Shown here piece after piece: positions 50,790 to 58,294 of a DNA stretch of 64,000 bases (positions are counted from its first letter, which is position 1; each line of letters opens with the position of its first letter). The stretch lies in assembly GCF_005871185.1 (NCBI RefSeq), contig NZ_SWKN01000006.1:457927-521926 (forward strand), given 5' to 3'. The stretch is from Limnobacter alexandrii (lineage in GTDB: Bacteria > Pseudomonadota > Gammaproteobacteria > Burkholderiales > Burkholderiaceae_B). Made by a program: the position numbers and the translations under genes. The notes below the pieces were generated by a model that worked only from the letters and a program-made list of their open reading frames with translations, was not told where the DNA came from and did no database searches.

Positions 50790-50805
50790 AAACTGCGGCA
50801 AATAA

Positions 50806-50836
50806 AAAGGCCGGTGATGCAAAATCACCGGCCTTT
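50806..50836. terminator. Bidirectional terminator between TerC and YceI genes
   Basis: AAAGGCCGGTGAT-GCAAA-ATCACCGGCCTTT: perfect 13-base arms with A- and T-runs at both sides. It sits between convergent genes (TerC on the plus strand, YceI on the minus strand) and can stop both. Confidence 0.85.
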
Positions 50837-50856
50837 CTCATTTCGAACGCCTGAAA

Positions 50857-51450
50857 TTACTTGGGCTGCTTCACGGCTTCAATGGTGATCAACACTTTCA
50901 CCTCCGGGAAAAACCCGCGATCCACGGCATAACCCAAGTCAAAATCCGTGCGCTTGAATTCGGCCACTGCATCAGCGCCGCACACTTCGGCTTTTTTCAT
51001 CGGGTGCATGATGCACTTGAAGGTGTTGATCTTCAAAGGCACCGGCTTGGTAATGCCTTTCAAGGTGAGGTCACCCAGCACCTCAACAGGTTTGTCGCCC
51101 TCAAAGCGCATTTTGCTGGCTTTGTAGGTAATCGTGGGGTGCGCTTCCACGTCAAACATCTCCACGTCTTTGGCATGCTCATTCATCTTGCCATGGCCAA
51201 AATCAAGGCTGGCCGCATCAATTTCAATGTCCACGGTGCCGGTTTTGTTGGCACGGTCCAGGGTCACCATGCCCTTGGTTTTCTCGAACTGACCACGCCA
51301 CAATGAAAGCCCGCCCATGTGGTCCGCTTCAAATGAAGGGAAGGTATGGCTTGGGTCAATCACATACGTGTCCACTGCGGCATTTGCTGCGCCCAACAGT
51401 CCCAGCGCAAACGCACCACCCAACACTGTTTTTGATACTTGTTTGAACAT
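50857..51450 (-). CDS. YceI family periplasmic protein
   Basis: A 197-residue secreted protein. Signal peptide ends LGLLGAANAAV; the lipocalin-like YceI domain begins TYVIDPSHTFPSFEADHMGG and includes GTVDIEIDAASLDFGH, LTLKGITKPVPLKI and AEFKRTDFDLG. YceI proteins bind isoprenoid lipids such as polyprenyl chains. RBS AGGAG lies ahead of the ATG. It follows a second YceI gene and a cytochrome b561 gene in one operon. Confidence 0.93.
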   Translation of the reverse strand: MFKQVSKTVLGGAFALGLLGAANAAVDTYVIDPSHTFPSFEADHMGGLSLWRGQFEKTKGMVTLDRANKTGTVDIEIDAASLDFGHGKMNEHAKDVEMFDVEAHPTITYKASKMRFEGDKPVEVLGDLTLKGITKPVPLKINTFKCIMHPMKKAEVCGADAVAEFKRTDFDLGYAVDRGFFPEVKVLITIEAVKQPK

Positions 51451-51465
51451 CCCTAAAACTCCTTT

Positions 51466-52023
51466 TTATTTGGCTGGCAACACCAGCTTGAAATCAATCA
51501 ATACTTCATCGGCCACCAAGGTGGTGTCCCCCCATTCGCCATCCGCACCCACTTTGTAGTCCAGGCGCTTGATCTCTGTTTTGCCTGTGAAGGTGTGCTT
51601 GCCGCCCGAGGTTTGAATTTTTACCGGAAACTTCAAAGGCTTTTTGATGCCCCGAATGGTTAGATCGCCAGTGGCCTGCAAATTGTTGCCACTGCCGGTA
51701 ACGCCCGTAATGACAAAGGTCGCCTTGGGGTGGTTTTTTGAATCAAACCAGTCTTTGCCGGCAACTTCTTTGTTGTACTCCGGATCGCCCAAATCATAGC
51801 TGGCAGTGTCCACACTCAAGGTTGCTTGGGTACTCGCGGGCTTGGACGGGTCGAACTGCACGTCGCCCGCAAATTTCTTGAAATTGCCGCCAACCGGCAC
51901 ATTGAACTGCTTGAACGTTGCCTTGACCTCGCTTTGTGCCACATCAATCGGGGCAGCCCACGCGGCCTGGTTTAAGGCCGACAACGCCAGGCCAGCAAGC
52001 ACTGCGCTAAATCGTTGAATCAT
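51466..52023 (-). CDS. YceI family periplasmic protein (second copy)
   Basis: A 185-residue secreted YceI domain. Signal peptide ends ALNQAAWAAPID; the core has VAQSEVKATFKQFNVPVGGN, ATLSVDTASYDLGDPEYNKE, LTIRGIKKPLKFPV and TEIKRLDYKVG. It differs from the other copy enough that they are not recent duplicates. It lies between the cytochrome b561 gene (37 bases) and the other YceI gene (16 bases), so all three share a transcript and are likely to work together on an isoprenoid or quinone-related process in the periplasm. Confidence 0.92.
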   Translation of the reverse strand: MIQRFSAVLAGLALSALNQAAWAAPIDVAQSEVKATFKQFNVPVGGNFKKFAGDVQFDPSKPASTQATLSVDTASYDLGDPEYNKEVAGKDWFDSKNHPKATFVITGVTGSGNNLQATGDLTIRGIKKPLKFPVKIQTSGGKHTFTGKTEIKRLDYKVGADGEWGDTTLVADEVLIDFKLVLPAK

Positions 52024-52059
52024 GTTGTTTCCTGCAGGTACTGAATCGGCTTGTGCGGT

Positions 52060-52620
52060 TTAATCCGCGCGCATTCCAGGGATCATGCGACCCAAAACAC
52101 CATCCCGATCCAGAATGTGATGTTTCAGGGCCATCAACACATGGCCCGCCACCAACAAGACCAAACCTTTGCCTGAAAGTTCATGCAAGGTTTTAAACAG
52201 CGCCTTGAGTTCCGCGTTTTTCTCAATCAAAACCGGCAACTCAATTACACCCAACCACACCACCGGGTAGCCCGAGGCCAGGCTGTACAGGTAGCCAAAA
52301 ACCGGCACGCCCAACATGAACACATACAGCGCAAAATGCCCCAACTTGGCCAGCAGCACTGTGTTGCGCCCCCAATGTGCAGGGTACTTGGGGGTTTTCG
52401 ACAACATTCGAACCACCATGCGCAACAGCACCAAGGCAAACAAGGTCACGCCCAACCACTTGTGCCAGTTAAATAGTTTCAGCTTGAATGGCGTAATGCC
52501 CGGGATGTCCACCATGTACAAACCCATGCCAAATGCCGTCAAAATGCCCACCGCCATTAACCAGTGGACCACCACCATGGGCAAACCATACCGATGGTTC
52601 TCGCTCAATGCACTCTTCAA
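52060..52620 (-). CDS. Cytochrome b561 family protein
   Basis: A 186-residue membrane cytochrome with four helices. Heme-ligand histidines are in HRYGLPMVVVHWLMAVG (helix 1), FNWHKWLGVTLFAL (helix 2), LHELSGKGLVLLVAGHVLMA (helix 4) and the terminal ALKHHI. It moves electrons from the quinone pool toward periplasmic acceptors. The start is TTG at 52620 after a GAGGGA site. It heads the b561-YceI-YceI operon, a frequent gene pairing. Confidence 0.92.
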   Translation of the reverse strand: MKSALSENHRYGLPMVVVHWLMAVGILTAFGMGLYMVDIPGITPFKLKLFNWHKWLGVTLFALVLLRMVVRMLSKTPKYPAHWGRNTVLLAKLGHFALYVFMLGVPVFGYLYSLASGYPVVWLGVIELPVLIEKNAELKALFKTLHELSGKGLVLLVAGHVLMALKHHILDRDGVLGRMIPGMRAD

Positions 52621-52807
52621 AATCTCATCCCTCTGTAGTACAGGCTTGCATTTTCAGCAATAAATAGTTGGGTTTAAAGCCTTTTTCAAGATACAATTTA
52701 CAGTTGTTTTGAAGCTGCGTACATGCCGTGGGGCGAAACCTTGGCCAGCCCGTATTGTGCAGCCCGAATAATTACGTTTCAACCAGCGCTTTCAATCAGG
52801 ACGTCGT

Positions 52808-53362
52808 ATGAGCGATTCAAACGAACACGAACTTCTAATCAAGACACCCAAGCAACTCATCTATGCAGTGGTTGCCGCGTTTGTCATCCCGATTTTTGTC
52901 ATTATTTTGCTGGCTTATTATGTCAGCAGTAGCGAAAAACCTGCTGCTGGCAGCAACGCATTTTCCGAAGAATCCATCGCTGCACGTCTGGCACCTGTGG
53001 GCACCGTCGACTTTGTAGACGCAAACGCGCCCAAGGTTCTGAAAACCGGCCAAGAGGTGTATGCCGCAGCTTGTGCAGCATGTCACACCGCTGGCGCAGC
53101 CGGCGCACCCAAAACCGGTGATCAGGGTCAATGGTCTGCCCGACTGAGCAAAGGCTTCGACACCCTCTGGCAAAACGCGGTGAACGGTATCGGCGCCATG
53201 CCAGCCAAGGGTGGCAATTCTGACCTGGACGACATTGAAGTGGCCCGTGCCGTGGCCTACATGGGCAAAGAAGTAGGCGCTGATTTCAAAGCGCCTGAAC
53301 CTGAGGCGCCAGCTGCGGAAGCACCGGCTGCCGACGCGCCTGCTGCTGAGGCCGCGAAGTAA
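52808..53362 (+). CDS. Cytochrome c5-like protein with Ala/Pro-rich tail
   Basis: A 184-residue protein with one membrane anchor (about residues 19-39, AVVAAFVIPIFVIILLAYYV) and a single class I heme-c domain: CAACH near residue 93-97 and Met ligand in GIGAMPAKGG. A C-terminal repeat (EAPAAEAPAADAPAAEAAK) forms a flexible tail. Relatives carry electrons to terminal oxidases. It is divergent from cytochrome b561 and ends at a strong terminator. Confidence 0.93.
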   Translation: MSDSNEHELLIKTPKQLIYAVVAAFVIPIFVIILLAYYVSSSEKPAAGSNAFSEESIAARLAPVGTVDFVDANAPKVLKTGQEVYAAACAACHTAGAAGAPKTGDQGQWSARLSKGFDTLWQNAVNGIGAMPAKGGNSDLDDIEVARAVAYMGKEVGADFKAPEPEAPAAEAPAADAPAAEAAK

Positions 53363-53386
53363 TTTCGGGCGAATCTCACCAGCAAT

Positions 53387-53417
53387 AAAAAAACCCGCTC
53401 GATGGCGGGTTTTTTTT
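53387..53417. terminator. Terminator after cytochrome c gene
   Basis: AAACCCGC-TCGATG-GCGGGTTT followed by a run of eight T on the plus strand and preceded by seven A, so it works on both strands between the convergent cytochrome c and TetR genes. Confidence 0.88.
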
Positions 53418-53436
53418 CGCGTACAGCCTTGAACAA

Positions 53437-54105
53437 TTAGTCGGTCAACATCAAACCAATGCCTTTGAAAATCAGCATGGCATTTTCAACCACATCTTCC
53501 ACGGGCTTCTTGCAACCGTCCATGCTCCAGCGGGCCGCCATGTAAAGCACCGAACCCACCAAGCCAGAAGCCAGCAATGTGGAATCAAGCCCCTTCACGG
53601 CGCCATCCTTGCGCTGCTCAATCAAGGGTTTCGCCAATGTTTCCAGCATTTCAACAAAGCTGTACAGGGTCTTCAGTGAAAGCTCTTCCAAATGGCGATT
53701 CACGGTCAACACCTCGACCAGCAAAATTCGGGCGGCCTGGGGGCTTTCCTTGAACTGCGTAAAAAACACTGTCAACCCGGTGCGGGTTGCCAACTCAAGG
53801 TTGTCCGCTTCCATGTTCAACAGCACGTTCTGAAGCCGCTCCCGAAGCGTGTCGGTGATGTGCAGGTAACAGGCTGTAAACAGGGCCTCGGCATTGCTGA
53901 AACTTTCGTAAAAGTAACGCTCAGTCAAACCCGCTTCCTGGCACAAACCCTTCACGGTGGCCGAGTGGTAGCCCGTGGAGCCAAATACCTTGATGCCGGC
54001 TTCAATCAATTTCAGCCGGCGTTCGGCCTTGCGGGTTTCATTGGACACCCCACGGTAACGGCGCCCTGCGGCTTTGGCAATTTGGTCCGGTGCTTTCGCA
54101 TTCAT
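53437..54105 (-). CDS. TetR family transcriptional regulator
   Basis: A 222-residue repressor. HTH at about 27-73: RRLKLIEAGIKVFGSTGYHS, then GLTERYFYESFSNAEALFTA. The C-terminal ligand domain is not close to a characterised member. It is divergent from the SDR gene, with a perfect inverted repeat (54162-54181) between, and so very likely regulates it. It may sense an acyl-CoA or a lipid-like compound, but this is inference. Confidence 0.92.
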   Translation of the reverse strand: MNAKAPDQIAKAAGRRYRGVSNETRKAERRLKLIEAGIKVFGSTGYHSATVKGLCQEAGLTERYFYESFSNAEALFTACYLHITDTLRERLQNVLLNMEADNLELATRTGLTVFFTQFKESPQAARILLVEVLTVNRHLEELSLKTLYSFVEMLETLAKPLIEQRKDGAVKGLDSTLLASGLVGSVLYMAARWSMDGCKKPVEDVVENAMLIFKGIGLMLTD

Positions 54106-54161
54106 AATTCGAAGAGATACTCAAAAAATAGGCATTGACAGTATGCAGCCCCAACATTAAA

Positions 54162-54181
54162 TTGACAACCACGATTGTCAA
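54162..54181. promoter_or_regulatory. Inverted repeat, likely TetR operator
   Basis: TTGACAA-CCACGA-TTGTCAA: perfect 7-base arms with a 6-base spacer, located 36 bases before the SDR ATG and 56 bases before the TetR ATG. TTGACAA may overlap a -35 element, the expected place for a TetR-type repressor. Confidence 0.65.
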
Positions 54182-54217
54182 ATTACAGCTACAACACAGC
54201 ACATTGGAGACCGACAC

Positions 54218-55114
54218 ATGAAATCATTCAACGGCAAAGTGGCCGCAATCACCGGCGCAGCTTCTGGCATGGGCCGCACGCTGGCACTTCAACTGGCCAA
54301 GGACGGCTGCCATGTGTCCATCTCTGATGTCGACACCAAAGGCCTGGCAGAAACTGTCAAACTGGTGAAGGCTGCCAACCCCAATATCAAAGTAAGCAGC
54401 CAGCAACTGGACGTGTCCAACCGCGAAGCCATGTACGCCTGGGCCGACCAAACCGCGAAAGATCACGGCAAGGTTAACCTGATTTTCAACAACGCGGGCG
54501 TGGCCTACGCAACCCCGGTTGAACACATCGACTACGACAAGTTCGAGTGGATCATGGGCATCAACTTCTGGGGCGTGGTGTATGGTACCAAAGCATTTTT
54601 GCCGCACCTGAAGGCATCTGGCGAAGGCCACATTATCAACACCAGCAGCTTGTTTGGCCTGTGTGCACAACCCACACAAAGCACTTACAACTCCACCAAA
54701 TTCGCCGTGCGCGGCTTCACGGAAAGCCTGCGTCAGGAACTGGACATGATGAACTGCGGCGTATCGGCCACCAGCGTTCACCCAGGCGGCATTAAAACAG
54801 CCATTGCCCGCAAAAGCGTGGCATCGCCTGAAATTGAAGAATTCACAGGTGCTGATTCCGAACAAGGCAAAGAATTCTTCGAAAAATTCTTCATCACCAG
54901 CGCTGAAAAAGCTGCAGACATCATTCTGAAGGCAGTGAAAGGCAACAAGCGCCGCGTGCTGGTTGGTCCCGACGCCGTGGCCATGGACGCCATGGTGCGC
55001 ACATTGCCTGAAACTTACCAGGCCATTATCGTGGGTCAAATGAAGAAAATGCGCGACAAGCAAATTGCCCGCAAGAAGCGCAAAGCCGCAGAAAAAGAAA
55101 CCCAAAGCGCATAA
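54218..55114 (+). CDS. SDR family NAD(P)-dependent oxidoreductase
   Basis: A 298-residue classical short-chain dehydrogenase: cofactor motif AAITGAASGMGRTLALQLAK, NNAGV, catalytic Ser in NTSSLFGL, YNSTKFAVRG with the YxxxK pair, and a C-terminal basic tail (KQIARKKRKAAEKE). ATG has GGAGA 7 bases ahead. It is under likely control of the divergent TetR protein. Substrate unknown; similar enzymes act on secondary alcohols or hydroxyacyl compounds. A terminator follows. Confidence 0.92.
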   Translation: MKSFNGKVAAITGAASGMGRTLALQLAKDGCHVSISDVDTKGLAETVKLVKAANPNIKVSSQQLDVSNREAMYAWADQTAKDHGKVNLIFNNAGVAYATPVEHIDYDKFEWIMGINFWGVVYGTKAFLPHLKASGEGHIINTSSLFGLCAQPTQSTYNSTKFAVRGFTESLRQELDMMNCGVSATSVHPGGIKTAIARKSVASPEIEEFTGADSEQGKEFFEKFFITSAEKAADIILKAVKGNKRRVLVGPDAVAMDAMVRTLPETYQAIIVGQMKKMRDKQIARKKRKAAEKETQSA

Positions 55115-55140
55115 ACAACGCCTTTGGACTTTGACGGTGA

Positions 55141-55174
55141 AACGCGGTTAGTCTAAAGACTGCCGCGTTTTTTA
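55141..55174 (+). terminator. Rho-independent terminator after SDR gene
   Basis: AACGCGG-T-TAGTC-TAAA-GACTG-CCGCGTT followed by TTTT; an interrupted stem of 12 pairs 26 bases after the SDR stop. Confidence 0.8.
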
Positions 55175-55187
55175 TTGGGGACCTGAT

Positions 55188-55850
55188 TTGAGTTCAACGA
55201 ATATTCAGAAAACTGTGCTGCTGCTGGGCGCCACTGGCGTGGTGGGTCACAGCGTGTTAGCGCAGGCACTTGCCCATCCCAATGTGGGCAAGGTGGTTGC
55301 ACTAACCCGCAAACCGATTACGCCGCACCCCAAGTTGCTCAACCAGGTGATCGACTTCAACGCCATTCCTGAAGAAGCCCCCTGGTGGCAAGCCGATGCA
55401 GTCATTTGCACCTTGGGCACCACCATCAAAGTGGCCAAAACTGCCGAGCAATTCCGTTTCGTGGACTATACGCTGGTGGCTCAATTTGCAGCGCTGGCCG
55501 CCCAGCATGCCGTGCCCTGTTTCGTGTTGAATTCGGCCATGATGGCCAATCCCAAAGCCAAAGGCCTTTACCTGCGCACCAAGGGCGAAGCTGAACAAGC
55601 GGTGAAGAATGCGGGCATTCCGAGCGTGGTCATTGCACGCCCTGGGCTGCTTGATGGTCAGCGTGAAGAGTTTCGCCTTGGCGAAGAAATTGGCTTGGTG
55701 GCCAGCCGCTTGTTCAACCCGCTTTTGCCCAAGCGCTTGCGCAGTGTGAAAGTCGACATGCTTGCACGCACAATGCTGATAGAAGCGCTAAACGCCGAAC
55801 CGGGCGCAAAAGTACTGGAGTCCGAGGTTTTTCAATCTGGCACGGTATGA
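55188..55850 (+). CDS. NAD(P)-binding atypical SDR protein (NAD(P)H-binding/HIM1-like)
   Basis: A 220-residue Rossmann protein. TVLLLGATGVVGHSVLAQAL is the cofactor loop (GATGxxG); GTTIKVAKTAEQFRFVDYTL and VLNSAMMANPKAKGLYLRTK are typical of the small epimerase-like group that includes oxidoreductases of the TIP30/HTATIP2 type; RPGLLDGQR follows. The start is TTG at 55188 with GGGGA upstream. Role unknown. Confidence 0.8.
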   Translation: MSSTNIQKTVLLLGATGVVGHSVLAQALAHPNVGKVVALTRKPITPHPKLLNQVIDFNAIPEEAPWWQADAVICTLGTTIKVAKTAEQFRFVDYTLVAQFAALAAQHAVPCFVLNSAMMANPKAKGLYLRTKGEAEQAVKNAGIPSVVIARPGLLDGQREEFRLGEEIGLVASRLFNPLLPKRLRSVKVDMLARTMLIEALNAEPGAKVLESEVFQSGTV

Positions 55851-55886
55851 TGGTAAAAATAAATCACCATCAAGCCAAATCACACC

Positions 55887-56252
55887 ATGCCCAATATTCT
55901 TCTAATTGACGATGCCAATACCATTCGAAAAGTCTGCGCACATATTTTGGCCCAAGCGGGTCATGTTGTGCGCACTGCGGCATCGGCTCAGGAAGGCATA
56001 CGAGAGATCGTAGAAAACGGCGCACCCGACCTGATCATCACTGACATCGACATGCCCGGCATGGACGGTCTTGAGTTGTGCAACCGAATTCGAAAAACCG
56101 GAGCCATGGTACCCATTGTGGTGATTACGTCGTATTCCGACAAAGAAATGATTAAACAGGCCAAAGCCCTCAACCTTGCGGGGTGGTTGCTGAAACCCGT
56201 TACCCCCGAGGCGCTGATCCAGAAAGCAAATTCTGCGCTGGGTGCAAACTAG
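55887..56252 (+). CDS. Single-domain response regulator (CheY-like)
   Basis: A 121-residue receiver domain with no output domain: ILLIDDANTIRK (acidic pair), Asp 53 phosphorylation site in IITDIDMPGMDG, Thr/Ser switch in VVITSYSD and Lys near 102 in LLKPVTPE. It may be the terminal receiver for a histidine kinase or phosphorelay elsewhere. It follows the NAD(P)-binding gene by 37 bases and overlaps the convergent Rep gene by 4 bases. Confidence 0.92.
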   Translation: MPNILLIDDANTIRKVCAHILAQAGHVVRTAASAQEGIREIVENGAPDLIITDIDMPGMDGLELCNRIRKTGAMVPIVVITSYSDKEMIKQAKALNLAGWLLKPVTPEALIQKANSALGAN

Positions 56253-58249
56253 GCACCGACCTTTGTCAGCAACCCTTTCAACGCACTCAAGCGGTGTTTC
56301 GGGGTCATCTTGGGTGTGTCATCGGGCAGGTCTTTGTCGGTTTCCAGTTGCAGTTCCTTGATAAACCGCGACGGAAAACAACTCACCAATTCACGCGCCT
56401 TCTTGCGTTTTCTGCACCAGGTAATGTTCAGGCTACGCTGCGCACGGGTTACGCCCACGTACATCAGGCGGCGTTCTTCTTCCAGCCTGTCGTCCGTCAA
56501 TTCACGCCCTTCACCATCACCAAAACTGGGCAAAATACTTTCTTCGCAACCAATCAAAAACACATGCGGAAACTCCAGCCCCTTGGCCGCATGCAGGGTA
56601 CTTAGCTGCACGGCATCGGGGCGCGTGCCATCGTCTTGCCGGTCCAGCATGGTCATCAAGGCCACTTTCTGGGTCAGGTCCAGCAAGGTTGATCCTTCTT
56701 CTTCGCCCTTGTCGCCCATCCATTTCACAAAGTCGAGCACGTTTTGCCACTTGGCTTGCGCACCGCGCTCGTCTTGCTGTTCGTAAAGCCACTCTTCGTA
56801 CTTGATGGTGCTCAACAACTCGTTAAGCAAATCGCGCGCAGGCTCGCGCTGTGCACGGTATTCCAGCTTGTTGATGAAAGTGCCGAAGGTGCGCAGCGCA
56901 TCCACCATGCCAGCATTCAAATGGCTTTCCGCACCGGTTTCGAACAGCGCTTCAAACAATGAAACCCCGCGTGTGCCTGCATAGGTGCCCAAGGCCTCCA
57001 GCGTTTTCTGGCCGATGCCGCGCTTGGGTGTGGTCACCGCGCGAATAAATGCGGGGTCATCATCCTGATTCACCAGCAAACGCAAATAAGCGATCACGTC
57101 TTTAATTTCAGCGCGCTCAAAAAAACTTTGCCCACCACTCAAAATGTACGGAATCTTCTGGCGTCGCAAAGCCTGTTCCAGAATACGTGCCTGAAAATTA
57201 CTTCGGTACAGAATGGCATAGTCGCCATACTTAGCACGGCGCTCGAAGCGGTGCCCACTCAGCATCATGGCCACCTGTTCGGCCTCGTGTTCATCATCGG
57301 CCATTGGGCTGATCACAATCGGTTCGCCTGGGCCATGGTCGCTCCACAGCGTTTTCGGAAACAGCTTGGGGTTGTTCTCAATCAGCCTGTTGGCGGCTTG
57401 CAGAATGCGCAAGGTAGACCGGTAATTTTGTTCAAGCTTGATCACTTTCAACTGCGGGTAGTCTTCTGTCAGTTGCCGCAGGTTTTCAATCGTTGCGCCC
57501 CGCCAAGCGTAAATGGCCTGGTCGTCATCACCCACCGCTGTGAACATGGCGCGTGGCCCGGCAATCAAACGCAGCAAATCATACTGGCAGGCATTGGTGT
57601 CTTGCACCTCATCCACCAGCAAGTAGCGCAAACGGTTTTGCCAACGGTTGCGCACTTCATCGTTGCTGGCGAGCAGGCGCGTGGGCTTCAAAATCAAATC
57701 ATCAAAATCCACAGCTTGATAAGCCGCCAGCGTGGCCTCATAACTTTTGTACAAGCGGGCAATTTGCCCTTCGTCTTCCGTGGTGGCTTGGGCCAGCGCC
57801 GCATCGGGATCGACAAGGCCGTTTTTCCACAGGGAAATCACGCTTTGCGCTTTTCGAATCAATTGCTTGTCGGTGGTGCCATACAACTGTTGCACCAGGC
57901 CATAAGTATCGGTGGCATCCAGAATTGAAAATCGCGCTTTCAGCCCGGCGTGCTTGTGTTCCTCCCGCAAAATTCGAATGCCCAGGCTGTGGAAGGTGCA
58001 CACCAACAGGCCCTTGCCCTCGCTGCCGTGCAACAACTTGGCAGCGCGTTCTTCCATTTCCTTGGCCGCTTTGTTGGTAAACGTAACCGCTGCAATGTTC
58101 TTGGCGTTCACACCCTTGTTTTGGATCAGGTGCGCAATTTTCTGGGTGATTACGCGCGTTTTACCCGAACCCGCACCCGCCAACACCAGGCAGGGACCAT
58201 CCACATAACTCACGGCTTCGCTTTGGGCTTTGTTCAGGCCAACAGACAT
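56249..58249 (-). CDS. rep: ATP-dependent DNA helicase Rep
   Basis: A 666-residue superfamily 1A helicase with all expected motifs: LNKAQSEAVSYVDGPCLVLA GAGSGKT (Q motif and Walker A), TFTNKAAKEMEER, DEVQDTN, GDDDQAIYAWRGA, QNYRSTLRIL, TLHAAKGLEFPHVFL and EERRLMYVGVTRAQ. Rep unwinds DNA 3'-5' and helps replication forks pass protein blocks. ATG 58249 has GGAGTT 11 bases before it and gives a normal length; the ATG at 58276 would extend it by nine residues. It precedes no apparent operon partner. Confidence 0.95.
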   Translation of the reverse strand: MSVGLNKAQSEAVSYVDGPCLVLAGAGSGKTRVITQKIAHLIQNKGVNAKNIAAVTFTNKAAKEMEERAAKLLHGSEGKGLLVCTFHSLGIRILREEHKHAGLKARFSILDATDTYGLVQQLYGTTDKQLIRKAQSVISLWKNGLVDPDAALAQATTEDEGQIARLYKSYEATLAAYQAVDFDDLILKPTRLLASNDEVRNRWQNRLRYLLVDEVQDTNACQYDLLRLIAGPRAMFTAVGDDDQAIYAWRGATIENLRQLTEDYPQLKVIKLEQNYRSTLRILQAANRLIENNPKLFPKTLWSDHGPGEPIVISPMADDEHEAEQVAMMLSGHRFERRAKYGDYAILYRSNFQARILEQALRRQKIPYILSGGQSFFERAEIKDVIAYLRLLVNQDDDPAFIRAVTTPKRGIGQKTLEALGTYAGTRGVSLFEALFETGAESHLNAGMVDALRTFGTFINKLEYRAQREPARDLLNELLSTIKYEEWLYEQQDERGAQAKWQNVLDFVKWMGDKGEEEGSTLLDLTQKVALMTMLDRQDDGTRPDAVQLSTLHAAKGLEFPHVFLIGCEESILPSFGDGEGRELTDDRLEEERRLMYVGVTRAQRSLNITWCRKRKKARELVSCFPSRFIKELQLETDKDLPDDTPKMTPKHRLSALKGLLTKVGA

Positions 58250-58294
58250 ACAGGGGGGAACTCCAAGGGAAGGCATTACTGTACCAGAGGCAAC

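Noticed and set aside
56249..58249. UvrD-like helicase as GajB partner of the OLD-like protein (Gabija system)
   Set aside because: The helicase has full Rep motifs and lies about 38 kb away in core sequence, so it is the chromosomal rep gene.
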